A DNA stretch of 64,000 nucleotides from Dirofilaria immitis (Eukaryota; Nematoda; Chromadorea; Rhabditida; Onchocercidae). The notes below the pieces were generated by a model. It was not told where the DNA came from, did not search any database, and worked only from the letters and a program-made list of their open reading frames with translations. Position 1 is the first letter of the stretch. Every line of letters starts with the position of its first letter. The DNA lies in NCBI GenBank assembly GCA_024305405.1, contig JAKNDB010000109.1, forward strand, positions 2,294,001-2,358,000. Direction: 5' to 3'. Positions 10,734-25,400 of this stretch are shown piece by piece. A program made the position numbers and the translations under genes.

Positions 10734-13700
10734 AATAAAATATAGGTATAATATCAACGGAAAACTGATCTTGTAAAATAGCACAATAAACGTATATAGT
10801 GGGAAAAGGGATAAGGATTAAACGACAGCAGAATGTCGGCGGATCGGTTACGGAGGCCTTTATGAGGTTAATAGACGTCTCCTGGGAGCTTATATAAAAG
10901 TTACAATATGAGATGTGTATTGCATATTGTACGCATAAATCAATAGTCAGAAAACAAACGATTTGAATTAATTAGTCAAAATATTGATCGAAATTTGCTT
11001 CGAATTTCTTACAGTCACTTTACTTATAAGCATTATAATATTTGTAAATACGTCAAGACTAGCATAGAATCGGATCTTGAATAAATTAAAACCAAATAAA
11101 AAGCAAGATATACAATATATTTTCTTATACATACATTTTTTTAAGACAACAATTTTTTATAATACAAAACAAAAAGTCTTGCAAAAACAATTATTATAAC
11201 AATTTTTAGAAGGAGAAATATTTCGTTTCAAGTTGTTTGCTTCCATCTTTGAAATTTAGCATTTATAATAAAATAAAACGCTTTTTTAAAAAAAAAAGTG
11301 CATGCTATACAGGAAATTATTAATATCATAATAAAAAAAATACTGCATTTTTTTGGCAATAAACAAAACGTGACATGAAAAGAATTAAAGGCAAAAATAA
11401 CAGAATTGCAACTTCTTAAATGAAATCAAAGATGATTGATTAAATATATAACCATCAATCATTTTTGAATGGCATGAAAATCCTCGGCGAGAAGACTTTT
11501 GTTTCAACTTCTTTACGTGAAATTGAGAAGCAAATGAAGTTGATTTTGAAGCCATTTGCTCTGATAATTTGTATATCCTCATGAAAATTTATAGATCTCT
11601 GGTGCTGTGTAGTAAATTATAATTAAGAGATAGATAATTGCACTCATGTTCAACATGGAGAAATATAAAAATGAAAATGAATTTGAAAATCTCCTGATTA
11701 ATCGTGAAAAAAAGAGTTATTATTGGACTATGATGATACGCGTGCGTGCTAATGCGTATCATCAAGGCTTACTAAATTGTAAAAATTTTTCGCTACTAAA
11801 TTTACATTCTATGCAGCAGATTTGCAGATGCTTTCACAACTGTTCTTTTAACACGTATACTTAAAAATCAAAATTATGTAGCCATTTTTTTATTTTTAAA
11901 TTGGTCAATATTAAATAATTCAAATTAATTCTTCTTATTACACCTTCACACTTAAATTAATATTTATTATAAATTATCACACAACATTCGCACGACATTC
12001 AAATTCGTCTTCCATAACATTTCCGATTTATTTTACTGCAAATTAGAAAACTTTTTTAGAGATCGATTTAATTACAATTTGATCAGCCGAAAAAATCCGA
12101 CAAAAAGAAAAAAATTTGTTGAATACAATAGAGTAATAGAAACAATGAAATACACAGCAAATGGAAATAATTGCATACACATACGCTGCTTAACCTCATC
12201 TAAATTGATGATTTGCATAATATTTCAGAGGACCAAAGAATCCATTTAAAGATTAAAATATCGTAAATATGAAAATATTAATCGTTGCAGCAATTCATGA
12301 GCGGATTCCTTGGTTCCGTTTTTATGGCTTGTAAATAAAATGATTTTTAGGTTTCGCTTGATGTAATTTCAGGTAGTACTCTCTCAGTGTTTTATTTTGG
12401 AATGAATACTGTCTTTGTAATTGTTAATACAATTATCTATTAATTTGGACGAAGGATTAAGTGCCTTATGTTTTGTATATCAACTACAAGCAGGTCATTT
12501 CGAATAAACAGCGTAAAGCAATGAAATATTAATCTATAGGTCAATATGGATTATAACGTTTTGCAAGGAGTGATTAAAAAATTAAACATTGATACCAGCT
12601 GTTTAGATCTTTAAATTTCGCAATGTTTTTTAACTTCTTATAAAAACAATTTGATTTGAAAATGGAAGATTTTACATTTTTCATTAACATTGTGAATGCA
12701 TATCAGCATGTTGAATTTTAAAATAGGATTATACTGTTTGCAATTAAATATATTTTATTTTATTGTTACCACGGGCAATGCATATAAGTCCAGTTTCACA
12801 ATATAAGGCATAAGAAATTTTTACAAATTAGGATTATGATACCTTTTCGGCACGAGCGAATGGAAAGAAATGAACATAATTGATTGAAGCACTGTATGAC
12901 GCTGAATGCATTCACCAATCCAACGAAACTTGACAATACAAGATAGTTTAACGGATCACTTGGACTACTGTATATTATACATCATAGTTTAATGGATAGC
13001 AGGATGATTTCTTCGTGGAATCATTTTTCAATATTGATAAAATTACTATTAGTCTGGATAGTCTCTGTCAAAAATATTCTATCTAAAATATGACTTTTAT
13101 CCAATCCAATTGAAATTGCGGTAATATATTAATGAAGTCGCAGTGATATTAAAACGAGTAAACTGGTCCTTTAAGAAGCAAAATTTTAACTGTTTGCAAA
13201 AGTTGAATGTCCCTTCTTAAAGAAATAATTCCGGCGCAGATGAATAATCTGAGTTCGCAACAGTGCTTGATGATATGCTCAATCGTTGTCAGTCAAGGAC
13301 AAATGATTCTAAGTAATCTTTGCTAAGTAAAATAAATGAAATAATAGATTTGTTTCTGAAACTTCTCAATTATATTATGAAAGATCATGATAAAGTTAAA
13401 ATATTTAAGCTTCATTGAAAGATGCTTTACATTACAAAGCTGAGTTATTATCAAGTGGCAAAAATTTACTGAATATCGCATTGAGCTGATTAATAAAAAG
13501 AAAACTTGCGAAAGCAATTCATGATTGACTAGAAAACAAATGTTATGAGCTTAGGTTATTCAAAGCATTTAATAACAGTAAAATGAAATTGAAGCCTTTC
13601 TTTTCTATATTCTTTGAAATGTTTATATTGCGTTTTCTTTTCAAAAATAGTTTTTAGTAAGTCAGGAAACGCAGAGATTGCGAATAGTAAAAAAGAATGA

Positions 13701-15342
13701 ATTTGATAAAAAGGCTATTTTTTTTTTGACAGAATAGATCAAGCAATAAGATCAAAAAATCAGCGAATTGCAAGCGCCTGGATCCACATTACATTTATTC
13801 AAGTCGATCAAAAATGTTCGCGAAAGAACTAATGGAACAAAATAAGTGAAAATCTTTTATGTATAACATCAGAGAGCTTTTTTTAGCAACAAATTATTCA
13901 ACCCTATTATTTCGAAAAAATATAGATAGCAGACCGAGTTGGTGATAAGTATCTCTCCATAGATGTAGTTAAACTCTTTTCAGTATATAACTGCATTTTA
14001 GTAATATCACAAAAGCTACACTAATGTTTTCAGCTATTTTGATAATTATAGTAACTTCATGATTTTAATTATTGGCATTTCATAGCAACTGAATTCTTAA
14101 ATCCTGTTTCCATATATATTTAAAACATCTATAAGTAGTTTTCAAAACATATCTTGTAGACGTTGTTTTTCTTTTTCTTACCATCTATCTTTGTTTTCTC
14201 TCAAGTTTCTCATATCGAGACGAAATAAAAAAATCCCGTTATTTAATAATATTTATTCATAGCTTTGTTTAGTATTTGAGAAGATACGGTGTGAAATATA
14301 TCTAAATAAATAATCAATCTGAAATGATTTGATCCTTAGTACTACTCACTGAATGAATCAGCATAATTATTTTTACTGAATTTTTCTATATTCAACTTTT
14401 CTTATAAAGCATTTGTTGTATAGTTCAATAGTTCCGTAACAAATCATTATACAACACTACTTATAAAATACATGTATGCATAATATTTTCATTTCACTTG
14501 GGAAGCAAATATTTCTATTTTGATTACGATATTGATCAAATAACAATACTTCAAAATTGCTGAATTTTAACACATCTGTCTAATTTTATAATATAAAATC
14601 CCAATAATAGCAACCAAAAATGAAAATAACATTAATTAAGCTTTATTTTGGCTTCATCATGATTTTGGTCTGATGAATTGCTTTTGGAAGAAATCAAGCT
14701 AGTAAAATAGAACGATATGCTGATTTAAGCATTCTTTTGTTAAGAAATGTCAGCTTACAAAAACTGTCCCATCTTGTTTAAAAATGAATTCATTCCTATA
14801 CCAGATACGAATAAGAAAAAAAAGCAGGAGTTTCCTATTTTCCCCTTCTGTGATTTCTAGCTCCTTTACACGGCAAAATGGAAGCATTTGTCTTGTCTGT
14901 TTTTGGAAAGGTGGAAGAAAAGGGATAAGTGGAGGACAGTTACGATTTTCGAAATAATCAGCGCTGCAATTCCCTTTGCGTGAACATCAGATAGTTTGTG
15001 AAGGATTCACCGAAGCATTAAATTGGCCATTGCGTGAATATGAATTTTTTTGTGAGCCTATTTTTCATCGTGCATTTCATTTTTTATCGTGACACTTTTC
15101 AAGGATACTGTAGTGCACATAAAATGTGTTAGAATACTAATGCTATTTCAGCATGCCATTAGCTCTGTTCCTGACAGAGCTTTTCATAGTTTCCAGTAGG
15201 AAACAAATCATAGTGATAGTTGTTTCACAAAATATTTTGAAATATACAAGAAGTACCGGCAAAATTCATTTGGAATTGATTAACTTTCTTCGTAACATTT
15301 CGTCATTTAATTAATGTCTTCGTTTTGGTTTTGCTTTCTCCG

Positions 15343-15375
15343 ATTTTCTTTTTTCCAAGCTTGGAAAAAGAAAAT
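15343..15375. repeat. Near-perfect palindrome centred on AAGCTT
   Basis: A pyrimidine arm (ATTTTC, T6, CCAAG) is followed without spacer by its complement (CTTGG, A5, GAAAAT). The arms differ only in T6 versus A5, which may itself be a homopolymer miscall. Runs of AAAATATTTT follow immediately. Confidence 0.8.
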
Positions 15376-16349
15376 ATTTTATGAATAAAAAAATATTTTG
15401 TGAAAAAAATATTTTGGAAAAAAATATCTAAAATTTTTAATTTCATTCTATTAAGCTCTTTTTGATAACTAAAATAATAATTGAACTTATTTTTAGATCA
15501 GTCTTCGTCCGTACTGAATTTTGCTGACAAGAATAGGAATATTGATCAAAACGGAGCCTTAAAACAGAAACAAACCATAATTTTAAGGAATTTGAATCTT
15601 CTATCTGATAATCTATCGATCAAAAATATGTATTGCAATAATTTATGTTTTTGAATTAAATCTTGTAATTTCAGCTTTCTATGTGGTATTTCTGAATTGC
15701 CATTTCTGACTGGTGAATGAATTGTCTACCCAAAGTCGTGTGATAAATTCGAAAAATTGCAAGGGGAATCACTTTGTAGATTTATGAATACTGTAAATTT
15801 AGTGTTGCCATGTTTCATGGATGCTATTCAATTTATATTTTCTTCAATCAAAGTGAAGTCGGGATTAAATATATAAATATTTTCAGAAGCAAAATTTTGA
15901 AATTATTTAAATTCAAAGTCGATCATATATAAAATGCTTCTACTATTTTGAATGATGTAAGAATAAGAAAACAGTTTCAATAGTTCTCATTCAAGCTGTT
16001 ATTTAGAGTAATCTGATTGTAAATCCGTCAAAACAAATAATGAAGTAACACATATGCATACAAATAATCCACTCTTGAACAGTACAATACATAATAATAT
16101 AAATTGTGCATTGTTGCATAAATTATACAAATAGGATTATGATAACTGGGATTTAATGGTAGAGAACAGGAAAACCAGACCGGAACATTCGACTACTAAT
16201 ATGGATTGCTTCAACCAGTCAGTCACTAATTGACTTCCTTTAAAACACTCTCTCCCTCTTCCAATTTCTTCTTTTAGGGTTGCATTAATAACCTCTTTGT
16301 TACTCTTTGGCCGAATCACAAGAGGAAAAATCAGGTGATTTTCACTTAC

Positions 16350-16474
16350 CGTAACCTCCGGCTCTTTGCAATCACTGCATTTCTGGAGTGCCGAAAATAA
16401 TTGATTTCATTTCCTTCTTTTCCAGCTGCGGTACTTCCAAAATATTGCCAGTAGTAATCTCTCTGCTTCTCTGA
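16350..16474 (-). CDS. Candidate internal exon, unidentified protein
   Basis: A 41-codon open frame begins after ACGCAAG and ends at a near-perfect donor (CG|GTAAGTG). It reads SEKQRDYYWQYFGS... and ends ...AVIAKSRRLR, an amino-acid composition unlike random AT-rich DNA. No partner exon could be joined in phase with confidence. The two other frames on this strand are also open here, one of them running on to 16140, which weakens the case. Family unknown. Confidence 0.25.
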
Positions 16475-19400
16475 CTTGCGTATACAAAGCGTATTTGTAA
16501 AAACATATATAAACTGTATTGAAATTTTGAATTGTTAAATAGGAAGTGAATTAATTCCTGCAAAAAACTATTTAATGAATTTATAATTAAAATATGCAAA
16601 GCAATGAAGGAACTCTTCTTTATACAGTAACGAGGTAAAATGATTTTTAAAAATAAACGCATACCATTCGGAAAATAACCAAGGAGCATATTAATTAACA
16701 TACGAGTTGAAATTCAAATTAAAATCTGAAGTGATTAAGAAGCATCAATTTGAAGTGATTCCCAGTACTGAATTGGATATTTTGCAGCAAGTATTTTCAC
16801 ATGGCAAAACCGCACAAATTTTACAGTTAAAAGACTTTAACTTAATAAACTAAGGAAAAAAAGTACTTTGGCTATTTACTATTGTAATTGCTTCGGTCTT
16901 CAAGTTTTTGGGTTAACGGATGAATTTGCATAAAATTTCGTCGATCACTGATATATTTTAAACTTCAATTAATTAATAAAAGTAACAAAAGAAAAAATTC
17001 GAAATATATAATTCAGAATAACAGGTATGATAGGCTTGCAAGCTGATTAAGCGAAGCTCATTAAAATATTGTTGAGGAAAGATATAAAAATATATATGGA
17101 AGTAGGCAATTTATTGAAGGTTGATGATCACTTCTGCATACATCAGCATTGTTCGTGCTTACACGCTTCTGCGGTCAAATATAATCTCAAAACGACAATT
17201 AATGTCTTATTCCGTCGATAAATCATCCCTTTCAATGAAGGAGCAACCTGTTTTGCTGTGTCTTGTTGGAGTACCTTTCTGCATTCTGGGCTCTAATGAA
17301 TATCTACAAATCCAGAAAATTGTGCACATAAGGTTTCTCTTTAATGTGGTAGCCAAGCTGTTTAGAATCAAATGCGATAAGAATGAAAACCGAATCACTT
17401 TCCTCAGATATAATGTTTGATGTGCCAATATATATTCATCAAATATTTCATTAAAAAGTGGATGCAGGTATCATCAAACTCTATACATGATATAAAGATT
17501 ATTCGAAAATTTTTCAGTTCAAACTGAGCAGTTTTCATGCAAAAATATTCATCGTAACTAACTTTTAATAAAAGAGTTATTTTAAATTATTTTCTGGACA
17601 ATTTGTTGTGGATTTGATTCGATTTTTCTTGGAGTTTCATTATGTTTGAAAAAAAAATCATCATTATGAAAATTTTGCATCAGTTATTTTTAGTACATGC
17701 AAATCTATCACTCTTTGCAATAATTGTTTAGTTATATCCAAGCGAGATTTTTGAAGAAATGATATACTATAACTGCTTCAAAGAATGTTTGCAGAGTTTA
17801 ACTCAGCTGGTGCACTGGCTATATTCGAAACAGGAAACTTTGTAAAATTGGATTAAACTTCATAATTTAAAATTTCAACATCATATTTTTATCAAATGTG
17901 TAATATAAGAAAGAAATAGATATATTTCAGTATATATTCCTCATAAATTCTCATAATTGAACGCCCAAAAATGACGGAGTAGGTGACTTTTTTGTGAATG
18001 AACGATCACTTTCCACATGAACGATTCACGACGACGACCAGCGAAATCTTTTCTGGTCTTAGTGATCAGCATTCTGGATTTTATATATTGTTATCTTCAC
18101 TGTTTGTGTATGTATACATGCGTTGCTATTTGTGCTTCAGTTCAACAAATTTTAACTGAAATTCGGAAAAAAAAAGAAAAACTTAACGATATGGGTTTGG
18201 AGGCGGTAGTTCAGTATATGATCATATATTGAAAACGTCACTTTTGTTGTCAAAGTCCTTTAGGTCTCCGCCCAACGAAAGAATGGATATCAGGAGGAAC
18301 GAAAGGTTGAGGAAATTGAAAAAGATTTATTGTAAATTGAAAATGATTTTAGTGGCAATTATTTGCTTCTCCTGAACAACAATATTTTTACTAACGTTAT
18401 TGTTATTATTGTTATTTATACCAACTTTTCGCCTGCACTCATACATATACATAGACAGATGATATCCATACACATATACAAGGATGATGAATGAAGAAAG
18501 CATCGATGAAGCAAGATATACTGTGCATTCGTCTCCATTTTTATGTTCTGAGTGTTCACTAGAGTGCATCCACTCATCATTCAGATTTTATTATTACTAT
18601 ATTTTAATCTTGGGCAAATATCATCATGAATTCTTTTTCTTCTCGCTTCTCTAAATAAAAAAAAGAGAAGTTAGGGAGTTTGCAATATCGTTAGCCATGG
18701 AGCTAGTGCAGATGTATGGAAGAAAAGTTTGTACCATAGCTAATAATCTATATGTATGGTATGAAAACTTCGTACAATTTTCAAAATAATTTAAAGCACA
18801 GAAGAAGGAGAAGTGATACTTACTATGTTCTTGAGTGTTATATACCAATATTAGGTAGTAGTGATGAGGAAAAGGATTTGTTGCGCTTGAGTTGTTTGCT
18901 ATGAACAAGCATACAGCACAGGTTGTGCAGAAGAGAAATATATTAGAACAATGCACTAGGCCTTCGTGCTTGGCAAATGTTCTTTTCTATATTCAATTTA
19001 TTGTCGCACTACCTTAAATATAGAATTTTGGAAGCAGTAGCCTCAAGCAACCTGTTGTTTAGTATGCTTCATTGCCCACATCAGTATGAACAGCAACAGT
19101 AGCAGCAGTGGTAGCACTATTGGTGACATGCTTTCTAGTTAATATGAAAGATTCAATTTACATGGAATGAAAGTGGCATCAAAAATTGCAAGTAGCAAAT
19201 CGGCTTAACAAAGTTCATTTATCTAATTTAATTCCGACGACCTGTTGTAAATCGGTCTCATTGATTTTAAACATCTAATTACTTTCTCTGCATTCGATAG
19301 ATTCTGCAAAAATTTGGATATTTTCAGGATATACTATTGCTGTATATTAATTTTTAATTCATGGTCGACTTTAGCAGGTTAATCTACGAATTAGTTCAAT

Positions 19401-22400
19401 ATCCTGTAGTATTATGATGAACTGATCTGGTTATGATGATGGTGCAGCGCAATGCAATGCGGTCAACCGAAGGTAACTTTCATCAGACCATTGGCTTTGA
19501 ATGTGCATTTCAACGAGGGTGTATAAAACTGTTGTTATGTAATTGTGCATGGGTATGGAGAGCAGACTGCATTAGCAGTAATTGTAAAGTTCAAGAAGTG
19601 CGAAAGGAAACGGTATAAGCTTCAATAACAATCATGTAGCAATGTGATGATGTTTTTGAATGTTTAATTGAGCTCAAACTACAATGGTGCATCTTCGAAA
19701 AATTCCTCTAAAAACTATGTTCGTTTCTGATGCGCAAAAGAGCTAAAATGTTATAGCTTTTTCAACGTTAAAACCTATAAACCATTTGAAAGCTCAAACA
19801 TTTTAGGCGCAAATCAATTACTCTAGAAATTATTAATTTCATGGCGTTCAAAAGCAAACATTTCTTATTCTTTACAGTCTAACTTGTTCAGTCAATCTTT
19901 TTTGCTTTATCTTATATTCTCATATGTTCCAAATCACGCATATCTTCAAGGATGCATAATAATTAGATAATTTTATGAAATAAATTATTCCTATTTACTG
20001 CATATTTCATCTGATAACAAATTCTTTATCATTACGCTATTTGTCTTCTAGATCAGATATAATTTTTTGACTGATATTTTAAAATTTTATAATTCATTTC
20101 TAATAAAAGGAATATACTAACCAAATAAGATTTTCTAGAACTGTATAGTGAAACATCTGAAACAATATTAGTCCAGGCAAACTACAAACTGAAAACTGCA
20201 TTAACAGAGTTATTCAATTTTTTGTAACAGTAAACAAATTTTTATATAGTAAGCTTTTTGCAGATTAGTTAAACAAGATAAATCATATAACAATCATTAT
20301 TTATTCACGGTGAGTAAAATAGTTCTGATAATTTGAAAAGCATAGATTTGTACAAAATGTTTCGTAGAAATATGTTCCATAAGTATCCATTTCAAAGTGT
20401 GGCAGCCAAAAAAGCTTATTTTAAATTGTATTATAGCTTATGCATTACAATATATCTTACCTTCTCATTTCAATACCGAAAATCTAAAATACAAGTTCAT
20501 CATAAAGTCAAGTTGATAGAATGCTAAAATAGAGATTACGCCTTAATTAATTAATCAGGATACTTTTCCCTTGTTTATTTAGTAACAGAAGCATGAGTTA
20601 GGATTGAGGATTCTGTTTTGACATAATTATTCTTATTGAAGTTAAAATTGTAAGATAAGACCAATGTTATATAGCAGTAAAAATATCTGTTCTCGACATA
20701 CTGCAAGATTATGTATATATCATCTCCGGTACCCATAAGCGCTTTTCATCTTCAACGGTCACAGAAATTGTAAAATTCGTTACCTGTGTTTCACCTGTGT
20801 TTTCTTTAAATTCATTCGAAATATTGAATAATTGTCGACTCTTGTTAAGAATTGTCTAAAGATCATATCTCCACCAAAAACTATACTCATAATAACAATA
20901 AAAGATTAGTTATTTAAACACTACTCATTGATTACGCAAAATATACATTGAATGCAATGAAAGTAGTATAGTGTTTTATAACATTATTCGGAAGAATCGA
21001 AAAGCAAAAATTCCGATGTCTAATAGATCACATTGAAATAATTAAATTTCGATTCATATATCTTACTTCATTTTTTTTGCTCTTCTTTTCTTGTTATCAG
21101 AGTATATACAAAGAAGCATTAATTCAGAGCTCTCATTAGAAACAATAAAATTTTGATGAAGTGACAGCACGAAGCATTTCCTCACAATTTAGAACTTTTG
21201 TTAAATTGTAATTATTTTGCTACTGTAAGAGAATGGTTTTTGTCATGATATTACTAAAATTCATATTTGTCTGGATCAGTTGGAATACTCAATTATCTTA
21301 GTTTTACATTTTTTAACATTCTTACTATGCGAAAGAGATCATTGACATTTTAGAACTAAAATTTATGACACTGTAAACTTCAGTCTGGCCTATTACAGTT
21401 CTACTGTAATAAATGATTCAATCGAAAATCTTGAAATTTCTGATCTATTCGATTCTTATTATTTCTAAAAGTTTTACAATCATCATCTCTATTCAAAGTA
21501 ATATATTTGGATAACCAGTTCTTTTTTCTTAACTATTAAATACATGAAAGTTATGCATAAAAGTTTTAAACCGGATCAGATCAAGAAAACTGAAAGATAA
21601 TTATATTAGACCAATGCGTCAAGAAAATATGAATGCTTGAATAAAGATAAACTAGTTGGAATCAATCACGAATTACATTCGTTGATTTTCTGGATTTAAA
21701 AATCACAATATCACCGAAGTTTTTTTCAGAATTTGCTTGTTATATTTCAATGCACATATTGATGAACTTAAATATGCTTACTATATATCATAATATTTAC
21801 TGCTGAAAATAGCACCCATATTAGATCTTGCACTTTCTTAAATTTTATTCATCATGTATAAGAATCAGAAAATCTTTTCTCTTCTTCGTTCTTAAAGAAT
21901 ATTTCTTCAAATTAAGATAGTAAAATTATTTATGGTATTGCTAATGATTGGTTATCGTTTATCGCCAAAACGATCATTGATACCGACTATCTCCGTTGGA
22001 GTGTGATGTTGTTTGAGATAAGTTTTTTTTTCATATTAAGTATGCTGGTTATAATACTCTTCAGGACACGGAAATCGATTTTCTATTCTGCAACCGCAGA
22101 GATGGGAATGACAAGAGAAACAATCAATTTAGTTAACATCGTATTACTTCTTGAAAAAATGAAATTCGATTAAATGAGATGAATTATAAAAACATTGCAT
22201 TTATTTGTTCCGCTATTTGAGAACGTTTCTTGATCTGGGCATAGAATTGCAGAAGTAATACCAACATATAATAGGATCTTAAATTTCATTTATGAAGTTG
22301 CATATAATTTAATTCATAATATTTCAAGATTATCAACATACTAGAAATTGATGACTTTAATAATCAAAATAAATCCTAAATGATATAGTTCCACCATATT

Positions 22401-22407
22401 CTGTAAC

Positions 22408-22444
22408 ATTAATGCACTGTTCGCATTACGAACAGTGCATTAAT
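22408..22444. repeat. Perfect 16-bp hairpin, 5-nt loop
   Basis: ATTAATGCACTGTTCG at 22408-22423 is followed by the loop CATTA and by the exact complement CGAACAGTGCATTAAT at 22429-22444. Flanking DNA is ordinary AT-rich sequence. Confidence 0.9.
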
Positions 22445-25400
22445 AAATTATATTTGAACTTGACTTTTCAGAACTCAAGGGATTCTTTTATTCTACCAAA
22501 TTATTTTGCTCAGTATTATTTATCTCTATTCCATAATACTAGAATATGCTTATCGATAAAAAATCAGAGATAATAAGAAAGCTCCCATTATTTGGTGCAT
22601 GATATTTAAATAAGTACAACTTACGTCATTTGTGTCCTTTATACAACTCATGCTACTGTCATTTGTCCCAGCATTTGCTTTAAGATAATAAAATTCCTCC
22701 TAGAAATATTCGTATGGCAGCCTGTTTGCTAGTTTTTCTTATTTTTTCCATTATTTCGTAACTTTCATGTAGAATTTCGGAATGGACTACCAGTAAATTG
22801 AAATAGCTGAAAATTTCTCAAAATTTATAAAAAGATGATGGAAGAATTTTTTTGGCTTTAAATTATTGACTAACTTTGCAGAAATCATATTGAAATATTA
22901 AATATTTTATTAAAAAAACCCTTGATCAAACTTTTATTCTTAATTTAATAAGTTTAGAAAATAAATGTTGTTGTAGTTATTGTTTTCTGCTTATGCAAAT
23001 GAATTACTTTAAACTGCGGACGGCTCTGAAGGTATTGCATGATTCATATAATTTTTGAAACATGTCAGATAGTTGACCAGAAAATTTAAAGTTTATGATA
23101 GGTCCAAAAATAACAAGATTGGTCGTGCTAGATGCCAGCAACTAGCAGATTATCATCCCTCAACAAGTAAATTTGTAGGCTTCCAAAAATATGTGAAAAG
23201 ATGCGTGCCATTTTTACCATGGCATGCACTAATTATCTGGCCAACGATCGCATGAACTGTAAGCCAAAAGGGATGCGATTGAGCAATTACCAAAAAGAAT
23301 TCTTGAATTAGAGGTATGACTAGTGAACCGGAACAATAACTAGCTTCGTGGTTATTCTGACCTGTTTCAGCTACTGAAGTAGAGGAAATCGATCTCTACG
23401 ACAACAATTGTCTTATTATGATGATCTTTCTGATAATGATAATAATACCACTTGCAATTTTAGTTACTGCTCGCCTTTCACTTCTTTCTCTTCGTTTTTC
23501 TTTTTCATTTCTCAAGAATTTTATCAATTTTATCACAAATTTTTTTAACTTAATAATGAAAAAATCAAACTACATTCTACATGAAAAATTAGTTAAGCTC
23601 TAAATTACTACTTGCACTTTTTATTCAGAAGCTATCCATTGTTCTAAAAAGCTATTGGATTTTAATATTCTATTGTTAAATTACGAAAACTCCCTTGACC
23701 AGACGATAAAATATTGATATATTCACCAAAATTCAAGTTTATCAAATTATTCGACATTAATTTCTCAGTTCCTCCATTCAGCTTGCCTAGAAAATACTGA
23801 AGTTAATCCTTTTTTTTAAAGTTAGTAAATTTTTGTTATAACATGATTTAGTTACAAGACTAGCAAAATGTTGAGGTGTTATTGATGCTGGGAGCAATTT
23901 GTCAATGTTCGTCATATGTCATAGTAAGTGCTTATTTGTTTGATGGGAACCTGATAAGAAATGGTTGGAGTACCTTGACACAATTACGTCAAACTGTGAC
24001 ATGCAGATAAGCAATCAAGATACTAAGGGCATGAAGCCTACTTCACGTGTTCTCTAACTTCATGACTTACCTTTATTACTTAGATTCAATTATTATTAAT
24101 ATCGAATTACCGAATTAGTGATTTGCTTAATTGGAATCATTTTTTAAATCATGCTACTTAGAAAATAATGATATTGGAATTCAAAATTTGTTTAAAAACT
24201 ATTTTATTTTAAAATAGAGCCAAATTATTAGCAGCGTAAAAGATATGCATTACTCATTGTTTATTACTTAAATCGATCAATTTAAAATTTTTTGAGCAAA
24301 AATTATAATACACATTGCAAAGTAATACACTTTTCATTGTTTTTTCACGTTGGCTGATGAATTTTTGGATTTTTTTATTGCATTTGCAAAATGCGTACAA
24401 ATAAGCAAGTGATTACTGCTTCTGTAAAAGTTTATTACTATGACATATCAGTTTGGCAATGAAATTGGCATTTGTCCCTAGACACAGTATGAGCTGCAAT
24501 CAACGAATCATATGCAACAACATAGTTTCTATGTATCTGTCAATCAATCTAACTTAAATTATTCAGATTGATTAACTAACCATTCTCATATGACATTTCC
24601 AAACTTGAAATCTGTCATTTTCTTCACAATAAGAAATTTGAAATTTAGACTTCTTAGTATTTATTAATAAAATTAATTTAGACTTTTTAATAATCTGTTT
24701 GTTAATAAATTAGTCATTATTATATGTTTCGATCAAGGCTATCACAAATGACTTATTGATATTATCATTGATAAGTTTTCACTGACATAATTTGCAATGC
24801 AAATACTTCTCCTTTTGAAATATGTTTTATTTTTTCGATTAAAATTTCTACAAAAATCCGTCAGTTTTAACAGAAAAATTATGTAAGGAATCAATACTTT
24901 TATTTAGTGAAAAGGGATGTGCAGAACACGCGAGTAATATGAATACATTCAAAATGCCATTCCGAGTCTATTCGATTGGAAAAAGAAAGAAGAATTATGG
25001 ATGAACTTAGATTAAAAGGATTAGCATTTGAGCTCGTTATTAGCATTGTAATGCAGCTCTCGGCATTGCTATGCGCTTGTTAAGTCAATGTTACCAGCCA
25101 ATCTAGGATGCATATTCTGTATATCTAATTAATGCTCTGTACAATTACAACAAACCATGTTTCAAATTTAAATAGATCTACCGCATTCTTCAGAATAATA
25201 AAATGCAAGAAATTTTTTGGTTAGGATTCAAGACTTCAGTTCATTATTACTCTCAATATAAATGCAATCAAGTATAAAAATAAGATCGAGAATTGTCTCA
25301 GAAAAAAATTGAAGCGCAAGAAAGCTGTAAATCTACTGAAATTTTACGAAAATTGCTGAAGATTGCAAATGCTTAGTCTTACTTGAGAAATAATGAAGTG

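Noticed and set aside
12845..12858. TTCGGCACGAG resembles a cDNA-library adaptor
   Set aside because: Only 11 bases match and the flanks are ordinary genomic DNA; likely chance.
17207..17428. Minus-strand frame with hydrophobic start, KR site and a Cys pair (MCTIFWIC), like a neuropeptide precursor
   Set aside because: It begins with TTG, not ATG, overlaps a longer + strand frame, and has no convincing splice partners.
18824..18956. Minus-strand frame with signal-peptide-like start and a good GTAAGTAT donor
   Set aside because: The apparent start is GTG and no downstream exon in phase was found.
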